Shown: positions 31,145 through 41,247 of the stretch, in pieces
How the letters are laid out: each line of letters starts with the position of its first letter
Numbering within the stretch: position 1 is the first letter of the stretch
Assembly (NCBI GenBank): GCA_933822405.4
Contig: CAKOGP040000091.1
Span: forward strand, 31,412 to 95,411
Source of the DNA: Cylindrotheca closterium
Taxonomy: Eukaryota > Bacillariophyta > Bacillariophyceae > Bacillariales > Bacillariaceae
DNA: 64,000 nt
Direction of reading: 5' to 3'
The notes under the pieces: model-generated
What the model saw: only the letters and a program-made list of their open reading frames with translations
Databases searched by the model: none
Told to the model about the DNA's origin: nothing
Translations under genes and position numbers: made by a program

Positions 31145-32600
31145 GATTTGGAGACATTTCAAGATGGCAATCAAATCGCAGGAGTGGATGACACGGAACA
31201 AGATTACTTAGAAGAAGCCTTTGATCAGGACTATGAACCTGAAGATGAAGATGAACGTGATTTCAATCTACGTGGACAATTCGATGATATCGATGACTCC
31301 AAAAGAGAAGAGCTCTTGGCCGATGCAGACAATGATGTCGATGATTTGCCAGAACTCACTGTCAGATTCTGTGGAGATGAGATTATGACGATGAATCAGA
31401 CGACAATTCCGGTGATGATGGCAATGAAGAGGAAGAGCCTATTGTGACCGATTTAAATCACCATCAAGAAAATGTCGATAGAGGAACTGATGATATTGGG
31501 AGCCTTGTTACTGATCTGGAGGACCTACAAGAGCTGCCAGAAGAAGAGATTGTATTCGAGCCTGAAATGCCTCAAGTAGCAAAAGTCACTCGATCTGGGC
31601 AAACGTATGCGCAAGCTGCAATGTCTGGGATGAACCTTTCCCAAGTTCCAAAGAAACCAAGAAAATGGCCTTCAAGCAGGAGTGACAGTTCTGCCAATAA
31701 GAACAAAAATCGAGAATTGAAACTGTTGAAGAACAAGTTAAAATCTGGTATTTGTACCAAAGAAGGAAGTTGCAGTACTAAAGACAGTGAAGCTATCCTT
31801 GAAGCACAGCACAATCTATGTTTCCAACAGATTGGGAATGAGATGAAAGCTGATTATGAAGAGCACAACGCTATTCTGATCGCTCGTTGCATGATGCAGA
31901 TCAAGGCCAAGTTTGATACTGATGAAGGTCTGAACTTCATCCAACAGTATTACATCAATCAAGGACTCAAGAAGTTTGGTGATGATGGAAAGGATGCTGT
32001 GGATAAGGAGTTGAGACAAACGCTCCTGAGAGATTGTTTTACTCCCGAATTTGTTAAAGATTTGACCGCGTCTGAGCAAAAGAAGGCCCAATCAGCGATG
32101 ATGTTACTCACGGAGAAGCAATTCGAAAAGACAATTAAAGGTTGCCTAGTATACCGAGGCGATGGAACTTGTGAATGGGTATCGCAAGAGGACACTGCAA
32201 GTCCAACTGCTATTTGTGTTATTGATGCACACAGAGGTAGAGATGTAATGACGATGGACGTGCGTAAGGAAGGAGAAGATCGAGTCTACATGAAAATCAC
32301 TGGCATGATGGTCCAGATATTGATTGACATGGCTCCAGAGTATCGCAAAAACATTGTACTAGAGAACCGAAAGCGAGTAATCTATGTGCGGGTACTACGT
32401 GCTATATATGGGATGTTACAATCAAGCCTCCTATTCTATAATCAGTTTGGAGGCAAAGGGATTTGTTTTCAATCCGTATGACCCGTGTGTTGCGAACAAA
32501 GTTGTCGATGAAAAACAGCAAACTATCAGATTTCACGTTGACGATCTTATGTCAAGTCACATGGATCTGAAAGTAAATGACAAAGTTGCTGAGTGGTTGA
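31145..32600 (+). pseudogene. copia-A A6 acidic linker and RT (truncated)
   Basis: Acidic stretch (QDYLEEAFDQDYEPEDEDER), a frame break near 31370-31445, then VTDLNHHQENVDRGTDDIGS and the charged linker, ending in RT: TASPTAICVIDAHRGRDVM. NAFIQTYMP is deleted, then KITGMMVQILIDMAPEYRKN and IYGMLQSSLLFYNQF are fused to GGKG by a 9-bp loss. In a second frame EAKGFVFNPYDPC leads to VDDLMSSHMDLKVN and ends at AEWLN (about 32600), where inverted integrase DNA begins. Confidence 0.85.
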
Positions 32601-33118
32601 ACAGATCAATAGTAACACCCATATTGTCTAGCATATCATCTGCGAGAGAAATGAACGCCCGATCACACTTGATGATCTTGACTCAAAAGCCTGCCTTGTT
32701 GTAGCAACAGAATATCTTATCCAATGCTTCAAATACAGGGTCAGTCTTCAGGTTCTGCACGGGAATACATGAGCAATAACGCACAGTGGTATCAATGCAG
32801 GTGAGAAACTTTGCATTATCGATCTCCATGTGATAAATACAGACAGTAATAGATCGATTGTGCTGATATAATTCCTCTGGTGGACTGAAGAAGTTGTCGT
32901 ACGTCTTCTTCGGAGTTGGTCTTGTTGACTTGCCTTTCAGTGTAGAGGCGTCAGGTCCAAAGATTGCTTCGGCATGATTGATCGCTTCTGCGGTGATAGG
33001 ACAGTTCTTGATGAGACCAGATCGGATCGCATACTTCAGACTTTTGGTGCTTGAAGCATTGAGTATGTGCATTGCACTTCTCGCTTCCATCGCAGCCTTG
33101 ACTTGTCTTGGAGTGAAT
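32601..33118 (-). pseudogene. inverted copia-A integrase fragment
   Basis: The minus strand reads FTPRQVKAAMEARSAMHILN through ITVCIYHMEIDNAKF (the catalytic Asp lost, D to Y) to KIFCCYNKAGFQ and IIKCDRAF. It abuts plus-strand RT at 32600 and the plus-strand LTR at about 33120, with no spacer on either side. It occupies the place where the rest of RT, RNase H and the 3' untranslated region should be. Confidence 0.85.
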
Positions 33119-33119
33119 C

Positions 33120-33625
33120 TATTGGGATATGACAAAATATGAGTTTTTACGTTCCAAAAAGAAACTATTCAAGTACAAAGTTTTTGACATGTACAATCGG
33201 ACTTTGATCGTGATGTCAGGATTCGAATCAAGTATGCCGGACGCAAGTCTGTCAGACAATCTACATCCACACAAAAAGGGAATGACCCTATACAAGTGAG
33301 ATATCGATTGTTGTGTACAATGCAGTAGGGAATAATACAAGATGTCCCAAAGTACTGCATCCAACACAGAATTGTTGTAGAGGTCGAATTAAGTCCTGTA
33401 AACAAGGGATTTTCCAAGGAAAAATCGTTGAACTTACTTTTGGGATTGAATCATCAATTCAAGCCAAACATTAATCAAATAGGAACAATTTCACTCAAAG
33501 TATACCTAGACACAGGAGAACTATTGTCGTGAATGTGTTGTACAATTGATTACAAATTTAGATTGGGATTTTTTTTTGAGCGCTAAAGGCACTCACGATA
33601 GAGCACATTTTGCTTTATTCTAACA
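33120..33625 (+). repeat. copia-A LTR between A6/inverted fragment and A8
   Basis: About 506 bp, start TATTGGGATATGAC (altered first bases), end TTTATTCTAACA, followed directly by leader TTCAATCACAAAAGGC. It serves as the 5' LTR of A8. An AT-rich change GGGATTTTTTTTTGAGCG is seen at about 33565. Confidence 0.9.
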
Positions 33626-34790
33626 TTCAATCACAAAAGGCAACAAAACAAAATTTACGTCAAGAACAGCACTGCCTTAGCTACAAAGGAGTGAGTGATT
33701 TGTTGATGATGGGAAATTCTTCATCCGGTGGTGGAAGAGGACGTGTGACTCCTCAGAAAGTCAAGAGCAACTTGAGTTCAACAGTTGTAAAACATCTATT
33801 TTCAACGAAAGATGGAAACAATGGAAAGGCAAGATTGTCATAAAGATTCCGAGGAAAGAGTGATTGACTATATCCAAGCTTCTGGAATGAAATGTTCAGA
33901 AGACATGGTGAAATCAATTTGAGATGGAAAGTCGATCGACTTTTCAAGCGATCGCTCCAAGATTGAACGCTCCAACTCAAACTGAAGCTGATGCAAGAGA
34001 AACAGAGATGGCTCAAAACAAGATTCTCTATTCTGCAAAGCTCGACGAGAACATGCAAAGAGCAGCCTACTTTGAGACAAACAAGAGAACCGTCAAATCA
34101 AACATCATGCTAAAGTTTGTGACAAAGGCGATGGATATCAAGCTTCGAGGTGAAGCCGATTTCACGACTACTCTTGAAGATCCGATCAAACTCTTGAAAC
34201 GTATTGAACGATTCATGAAGAAGAGTGCTGATGCTGACTATGATTTCTTGGATTTCTGGGAAGCGAATCAAAAGTACTTTGCTATGAAGCATGTAACAAC
34301 GGAAAACTTCATGCATTTCAAGGAACGATTCTTGAGACAGGCTGAAGTCCTGCAAGATCTATATGGCGTGGCCTGGTTCTGAGATTTTGCAGTCAAGACG
34401 AAAGCGTATGCTGCTATTGTTAGCACCGATACTGCTGCTCAAAACAAGTTCAAGGATGATATCTTTGAAGCCGTTCTTGCAACAGGATTTCTATGCAACA
34501 GCGATGGAACAAGAATAGCTCCTCTGATGCTGGATCTTCAGACAAACTATTGCAGAGAAGTGGATTATTATCCAAAGACGGTCAGCAAAGCACAAGATAT
34601 AATGAAGATTCACATGGAAGTGAGTAAAAATCCTAGAGTGAACCTCTACCAAGGAAAGGACCAACCTAATAAAGGTAAAGGTAAAGGAAAACGAAAGGGG
34701 AAACCAAAGGATGGAAAGAAGAAGGCAGCATGTTATGTATGTGGCAACAAAGACCATATGTCTCCATAATGCCCAGACAGACTGCTACCA
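33626..34790 (+). pseudogene. copia-A A8 gag
   Basis: Leader, then MGNSSSGGGRGRVTPQKVKS and VKHLFSTKDGNNGKARLS, followed by the same TCATAAAG break and the same TGA (about 33919-33921) as A6. The capsid core (NAPTQTEADARETEMAQNKI to LQDLYGVAWF) ends in a TGA at 34380-34382. A KG/KR tract and the knuckle CYVCGNKDHMSP follow, with a TAA in place of a Lys codon just after it. It shares inactivating changes with A6. Confidence 0.85.
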
Positions 34791-35955
34791 ATGGAAGAAT
34801 CAGGATCAATATGTTGACTATGGGACAAAGCTCAATCTTAATCAGATTGGAGCAACTGTCCCAGCTAATATTCCAGCTATAGTTCCTGGAGCTTCATCAT
34901 CCACAAGTGGAGCATCAAGTGTTGCGGGAAGCGTTAACACACCTTTGCGACTTGCTGGTACTACAGGTAATCAAATGATGCAAGTTCCTTCTGGAATGCA
35001 GCTCATGCAGATTCCAACTCAAGCTGGCGGCACTGTTACTGTCCCTTATTCTATGAATGCTAACGGTGAGATTGCGTTCAGTGGAATGCAACTCAGCCAA
35101 CAAGGCTTCAGTGGTGCTCAAGTGCGCCAAGGATTTGATGCAACTCAAGCTCCAACTCGGCAAGCTGTGAAAACTGGATATTTTGATACATCAAATGTCT
35201 TTCACAATGCTATCAAGGGAAAGGATGAGAATGGCAATGATGTCTATCTTATTCCATGTCCTGCTGGTGCGACAAATGTTGAGCTTCAAGCCAACTGGCA
35301 CTATGCTAGTGAAGATGAAGATTTGCCTGATCTTGCTACTGAAGCAGATCGAGGTCTGCAGTTTATTCAAAGCCGCAGAAAGGAAAGAGATCCATTTGGG
35401 TTGTACGATGATGTCATCATGGACAGTGGTTGTACAAACACCACCATTTGTAATGGTGAGCTTATGCATGGACTCCGTCATGCTGATAAAGAACTTGACA
35501 TGCACACTAACGTGGGCAGCAGAGTTCTCGACGAAGAAGGTTTTCTAGGAAGATTTCCACCTCCCGTCTATCACAATGAAGATGTAATTGCCAATGTACT
35601 TGCTATGGACGAGATGATTGCTGCGGGATACCGCATTACTATGGATACTGATGCTGACAATGCTTTTATTGTGCATTGTGATGGAAACCGAAAGATGCGA
35701 TTTGTGAATTGTAAGGGTGTGTATGTGTTGGAGCAACTTGGAGCAAATGTCGAACCAGGTGCCAAAGAGACAAGTGCAATGTACCGTCGCCAGTTAAGCA
35801 ACTTAAATAATCAACCCCATTTCAAACTTTCTTCAAACAAACAGAATGGATATGCTGGACTCGAGATGACCTCCAAGATGGCAAATGCAGACAATGGTGT
35901 CGATGATTTGCCAGAACTCACTGTCAGATTCCAAGAAGATTATGACTATGAATAA
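34791..35955 (+). pseudogene. copia-A A8 protease region with integrase deleted
   Basis: One long open frame (414 codons from 34711) runs through the Pro/Ser spacer, VYLIPCPAGATNVELQANWH, the intact protease site MDSGCTNTTICN and TMDTDADNAFIVHCDGNRKM to LEMTSKMA. There it jumps at about 35884 into the acidic linker (NADNGVDDLPELTVRF). About 1.4 kb containing the entire integrase is missing. The join lies at a short match around GGCAA/ATGCAGAC. Confidence 0.85.
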
Positions 35956-36000
35956 GACGACAATTCCGGTGTTGATGGCGATGAAGAGGAAGAACCTATT

Positions 36001-37998
36001 GTGGCCGATTTAAATCACCATCAAGCAAATGTCGATAGAGGAACTGATGATATTGGGAGCCTCGCTACTGATCTGGAGGACCTACAAGAGCCGCCAGAAG
36101 AAGAGATTGTATTTGAGCCTGAAATGCCTCAAGTAGCAAAAGTCACTCGTTCTGGGCAAACGTATGTGCAAGCTGCAATGTCTGGGCTGAACCTTTCCCA
36201 AGTTCCAAAGAAACCAAGAAAATGGCCTTCGAGCAGGAGTGGCAGTTCTGCCAATAAGAACAAAAATCAAGTTGCGACATGATGCAAGCATCAAGAAAGA
36301 GAATTGAAACCGTTGAAGAACAAGTTAAAATCTGGTATTTGTACCAAAGAAGGAAGTCGCAGTACTAAAGACAGTAAAGCTATCCTTGAAGCACAGCACA
36401 ATCTATGTTTCCAACAGATTGGGAATGAGATGAAAGCTGATTATGAAGAGCACAACGCTATTCTGATCGCTCGTTGCATGATGCAGATCAAGGCCAAGTT
36501 TGATACTGATGAAGGTCTGAACTTCATCCAACAGTATTACATCAATCAAGGACTCAAGAAGTTTGGTGATGATGGAAAGGATGCTGTGGATAAGGAATTG
36601 AGACAAACGCTCCTGAGAGATTGTTTTACTCCCGAATTTGTTAAAGACATGACCACGTCTGAGCGAAAGAAGGCCCAATCAGCGATGATGTTACTTGCGG
36701 AGAAGCAATTCAAAAAGACAATTAAAGGTCGCCTAGTATACCAAGGCGATGGAACTCGTGAATGGGTATCGCGAGAGGACACTGCAAGTCCAACTGATTT
36801 GCAGGAAGCAATCACCACTACTTGTGTTATTGATGCACACGAAGGTAGAGATGTAATGACGCTGGACGTGCCTAACGCTTTCATTCAAACTTATATGCCT
36901 GATGCTAAGGAAGGAGAAGATCGCGTCTACATGAAAATCACTGGCATGATGGTCCAGATATTGATTGACATGGCCCCAGAGTATCGCAAATACGTTGTAT
37001 TAGAGAACGGAAAGCGAATAATCTATGTGCGGGTACTGCGTGCTATATATGGGATGTTGCAATCGAGCCTCCTATTCTATAATCAATTTTGAAGTGATTT
37101 GGAGGCAAAGGGATTTGCTTTCAATCCGTATGACCCGTGTGTTGCTAACAAAGTTGTTAATGAAAAACAGCAAACTATCAGATTTCATTTTGACGATCTT
37201 ATGTCAAGTCACATGGATCCAAAAGTAAATGACGAAGTTGCTGAGTGGTTGAACATGAGATATGGTTCGATCCAGGCATGTAAAATCGTCAGAGGAAAGA
37301 TACACAGATATCTTGGAATGACTTTGGATTTCTCGGTGAAAGGAAAACTTAAGATCCGCATGGACGACTATGTCAAGAACATGTTGGAAGATTTTCCTGT
37401 CAAGTTCAACAAGGATTCAAAGCAGGAAACACCAGCTGGTAACAATTTACTGGAAGCTGGAAAAGGGAAGTTACTCAGTGCTGAGTACCGTCAAATCTTT
37501 CATACTACTGTTGCAAGGGGACTTTATGTCTCTAAGAGAGCTCCTTTGGATATCCATCCAATGATTACTATTCTTGCCTTGAGAGTTCGAGAACCTACAG
37601 AGTCGGATTGGAAGAAGTGTGTTTGCATGATGCGATATTTGTTTTGTACATTGTTGTATCACCTGACACTTTCCGCAGAATCACTACGAGTCATGAAATG
37701 GATGATCGACGCATCATTTGCGGTGCATCCAGATTTCAAGAGCTATACTGGCGGTACTATGTCCTTTGGAGGAGGTGCAGCTCAAGTGATGTCGAAGAAG
37801 CAAAAGCTAAACAGCAGAAGCAGTACGGAAGCGGAACTGATTGCTGTTGACGATGTTGTCATGATGATACTATGGACGAAGTTGTTCATGGAGTGGCAAG
37901 GGTATCCGATCGACAAAAATATCTTGTATCAGGATAACAAAAGCGCCATTCTACTGGAAGAGAATGTAAGAGCGCGGGCAAAAGAAGCCTGTTAGAGC
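36001..37998 (+). pseudogene. copia-A A8 linker, RT and RNase H
   Basis: Linker in two frames (break at 36280), then 36304-37092: FIQQYYINQGLKKFGDDGKD, DAHEGRDVMTLDVPNAFIQT (RT Asp), RAIYGMLQSSLLFYNQF and a TGA at 37090-37092. The same frame reopens as SDLEAKGFAFNPYDPC, FDDLMSSHMDPKVN (DD present), GKLLSAEYRQIFHTTVARGL, MIDASFAVHPDFKSYTGG, SSTEAELIAVDDVV and YQDNKSAILLEEN. It stops at a fusion with inverted DNA near 37992. Apart from the TGA, the RT-RNase H here is the most complete in the window. Confidence 0.9.
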
Positions 37999-40016
37999 CT
38001 TGACTTGTCTTGGAATGAATCCTTCCTTGTTCTTTCGAACGGTTGCCATCTTGGAGGTCATCTCGAGTCCAGCATATCCATTCTGTTTGTTTGAAGAAAG
38101 TTCGAAATGGGGTTGATTATTTAAGTTGCTTATCTGGCGACGGTACATCGCACTTGTCTCTTTGGCACCTGGTTCGACATTTGCTCCAAGTTGCTTCAAC
38201 ACATACACACCCTTACAATTCACAAATCGCATCTTTTGGTTTCCATCACAATGTACAATAAAAGCATTGTCAGCATCAGTATCCATAGTAATGCGGTATC
38301 CCGCAGCAATCATCTCGCCCATAGCAAGTACATTGGCTATTCCATCTTCATCATGATAGACTGTTTGTCGTACCAGCAGGACATGGAATAAGATAGACAT
38401 CATTGCCATTCTCATCCTTTCCCTTGATAGCATTGTGAAAGACATTTGATGTATCAAAATATCCAGTTTTCACAGCTTGCCGAGTTGGAGCTTGAGTTGC
38501 ATCAAATCCTTGGCGCACTTGAGCACCACTGAAGCCTTGTTGGCTGAGTTGCATTCCACTGAACGCAATCTCACCGTTAGCATTCATAGAATAAGGGACA
38601 GTAACAGTGCCGCCAGCTTGAGTTGGAATCTGCATGAGCTGCATTCCAGAAGGAACTTGCATCATTTGATTACCTGTAGTACCAGCAAGTCGCAAAGGTG
38701 TGTTAACGCTTCCCGCAACACTTGATGCTCCACTTGTGGATGATGAAGCTCCAGGAACTATGGATGGAACAGTAGCTGGGACAGTTGCTCCAATCTGATT
38801 AAGATTGAGCTTCTTCCCATAGCCAACATATTGATCCTGATTCTTCCATTGGATCTTTGGTAACAGTCTGTCTGGGCATTATGGAGACATATGGTCTTTG
38901 TTGCCACACACATAACATGCTGCCTTCTTTCCATCCTTTGGTTTCCCCTTTTGTTTTCCTTTTCCTTTACCTTTATTAGGTTGGTCTTTTCCTTGGTAGA
39001 GGTTCACTTTAGGATTTTTACTCACATCCATGTGAATCTTCAACATATCTTGTGCTTTGCTGACCGTCTTTGGATAATAATCCACTTCTCTGCAATAGTT
39101 CGTCTGAAGATCCAGCATCAGAGGAGCTGTTCTCGTTCGATTGCAGCTGCACAGAAATCCTGTTGCAAGAACGGCTTCAAAGATATCATCCTTGAACTTG
39201 TTTTGAGTAGCAGTATTGGTGCTAGCAATAGCAGCATACGCTTTCGTCTTGACTGCAAAATCTCAGAACCAGGCCACGCCATATGGATCTTGTAGGACTT
39301 CAGCCTGCCTCAAGAATCGTCCCTTGAAATGCATCAAGTTTTCTGTTGTTCCTTGCTTCATAGCAAAGTACTTTTGATTCGCTTCCCAGAAATCCAAGAA
39401 GTCATACTCAGCATCAGCACTCTTCTTCATGAATTGTTCAATACGTTTCAAGAGTTTGATTGTATCTTCAAGAGTAGTCGTGAAATCAGCTTCACCTCAA
39501 AGCTTGATATCCATCGCCTTTGTCACAAACTTCAGCATGATGTTTGATTTGACGGTTCTCTTGTTTGTCTCAAAGTAGGCTGCTCTTTGCATGTTCTCGT
39601 CGAGCTTTGCAGAATAGAGAATCTTGTTTTGAGCCATCTCTGTTTCTCTTGCATCAGCTTCAGTTTGAGTTGGAGCGTTCAATCTTGGAGCAATCGGATT
39701 GAAGCCGATCGACTTTCCATCTCAAATTGATTTCACCATGTCTTCAGAACATTTCATTCCAGAAGCTTGGATGTAGTCAATCACTCTGTCTTCGGCATCT
39801 TCGTACGACGATCTTGCCTTTCCATTGTTTTCATCTTTCGTTGAAAATAGATGTTTCACAACTGTTGAACTCAAGTTGCTCTTGACTTTCTGATCACACG
39901 TCCTCTTCCACCACCAGATGAAGAACGTCCCATCACTAACGAGTCACTCACTCCTTTGTAGCTAAGGCAGTGCTGTTCTTGACGTAAATTTTGTTTTGTT
40001 GCCTTTTGTGATTGAA
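37992..40016 (-). pseudogene. copia-A A9: gag and protease of an inverted copy
   Basis: Minus strand from 40016: leader, gag N-terminus (about 39930), the TGA shared with A6 and A8 (about 39720), capsid core in two frames, the KG tract, and knuckle CYVCGNKDHMSP with the same stop after it as A8. The spacer MRLAGTTGNQMMQVPSGMQL follows, then protease with about 300 bp lost at 38363 (the DSG site is gone), ending at FIPRQVKAL at the start of integrase. It is fused head-to-head with A8 at about 37992. Confidence 0.85.
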
Positions 40017-40523
40017 TGTTAGAATAAAGCAAAATGTGCTCTATCGTGAGTGCCTTTAGCGCTTAGAACAAACTCTCTGCAATCTAAATTTGTAATCAAC
40101 TGTACAACACATTCACGACAATAGTTCTCCTGTGTCTAGGTATACTTTGAGTGAAATTGTTCCTATTTGATTAATATTTGGCTTGAATTGATGATTCAAT
40201 CACAAAAGTATGTTCAACAATTTTCCCTTGGAAAACCCTTGTTTACAGAACTTAATTTGACCTCTACGACAATTCTGTGTTGAATGCAGTACTTTGAGAC
40301 ATCTTGTATTATTCCCTACTGCATTGTACACAACACCAATATCTCACTGTATAGGGTCATTCCCTTTTTGTGTGGATGTAGATTGTCCGACAGACTTGCG
40401 TCTGGCATACTTGCGTCAAATCCTGACATCACGATCAAAGTCCGATCGTACGTATCGAAAAACTTTGTACTTGAATAGTTTCTTTTCGGAACGTAAAAAC
40501 TCATATTTTGTCACATCCCAACA
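40017..40523 (-). repeat. copia-A A9 5' LTR, full length
   Basis: 507 bp; TGTTAGAATAAAGC at 40017 and ..CACATCCCAACA at 40523. Inner side meets the leader (minus strand TTCAATCACAAAAGGC); outer side (GTCGCGATTT) is non-element DNA, so this end of the copia array is a real element boundary. Confidence 0.9.
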
Positions 40524-40536
40524 GTCGCGATTTCCC

Positions 40537-40737
40537 AAATGAGACATACCACGTACGTACACCTATGATACTGTAGGAGCCCTCGTAATTTTGTGTGCCA
40601 TAATTTATCACAGTATGTACTGCATTCTACATGAAATTTCACCATCCCAGATAATTATGTAAACAAATACCATGTTTCTACTGCCGTAGCCTTTCAGTAG
40701 TTGTGTACGTAAAACTGTTTTGGTTTTGGAACATGAA
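40537..40737. repeat. dispersed 200-bp repeat next to the satellite, copy 1
   Basis: Runs from AAATGAGACATACCACGTAC to GGTTTTGGAACATGAAA and matches 51711-51911 in the same orientation with few differences. It joins the first satellite unit (AGCAATAGGACTGC) directly. No coding signal. Confidence 0.8.
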
Positions 40738-40824
40738 AAGCAATAGGACTGCAACTGAGGGGCTCTACAACACAGTGCTGGTTTCATGCATGGCATCACA
40801 AGATGACATATGCTTTTATCCTGG

Positions 40825-41101
40825 CATTAGCAAGGATTTAGACCAATTTGGAACAAGGTAACAATCTATGAATGTTTGATGTGATATTCTATGCGTCTGA
40901 ACCAACTGCAGTATTGAAATGATGTCCGAGCACCTCTAAGCCAATAACAATATCTACTGTCCCTACATATGAAAGAATAGATCAAGACTTGGTCCTCAAG
41001 ACAAGGTGCTTATTTGTTTGATAAGAAAAAGAGAACCTGCTATGGCCGGATGGAGCTTGGACTGAGTAACATCCCCCTAACATCATTTGGAGTCTGTGAA
41101 G
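40825..41101. repeat. satellite-flanking block, copy 1
   Basis: Begins CATTAGCAAGGATTTAGAC directly after a satellite unit and ends AGTCTGTGAAG. It is nearly repeated at 44105-44358 at the other end of the array; copy 2 lacks about 25 bp near AATGTTTGATGTGATATTC. No gene seen. Confidence 0.85.
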
Positions 41102-41104
41102 AGT

Positions 41105-41247
41105 ACTAATTTAGTGTAGAAGAGAGTTAGCCAAATTTATCATTAGTGATAGAGACCTGTGATTGGCTCATACCACTAAAAATAGACTCATCTTTAGTGA
41201 ATCGACTAACTCTCATTGGCTAAAAAATCACTAAAGACCCCACCACC
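41105..41247. mobile_element. possible MITE-like insertion
   Basis: About 140 bp are present after block copy 1 but not after copy 2. The ends carry loosely inverted motifs: TTTAGTG..GAGAGTTAG on the left, and CTAACTCTC..CACTAAA on the right. The TAGTGA motif recurs inside. No clean target duplication was found. Confidence 0.35.

Noticed and set aside
12990..37092. In-frame TGA after FYNQF in copia-A RT as programmed read-through or recoding
   Set aside because: It is shared by at least two copies, but the related copia-B has Arg at the position and other CGA to TGA changes occur, so CpG decay is the simpler explanation.
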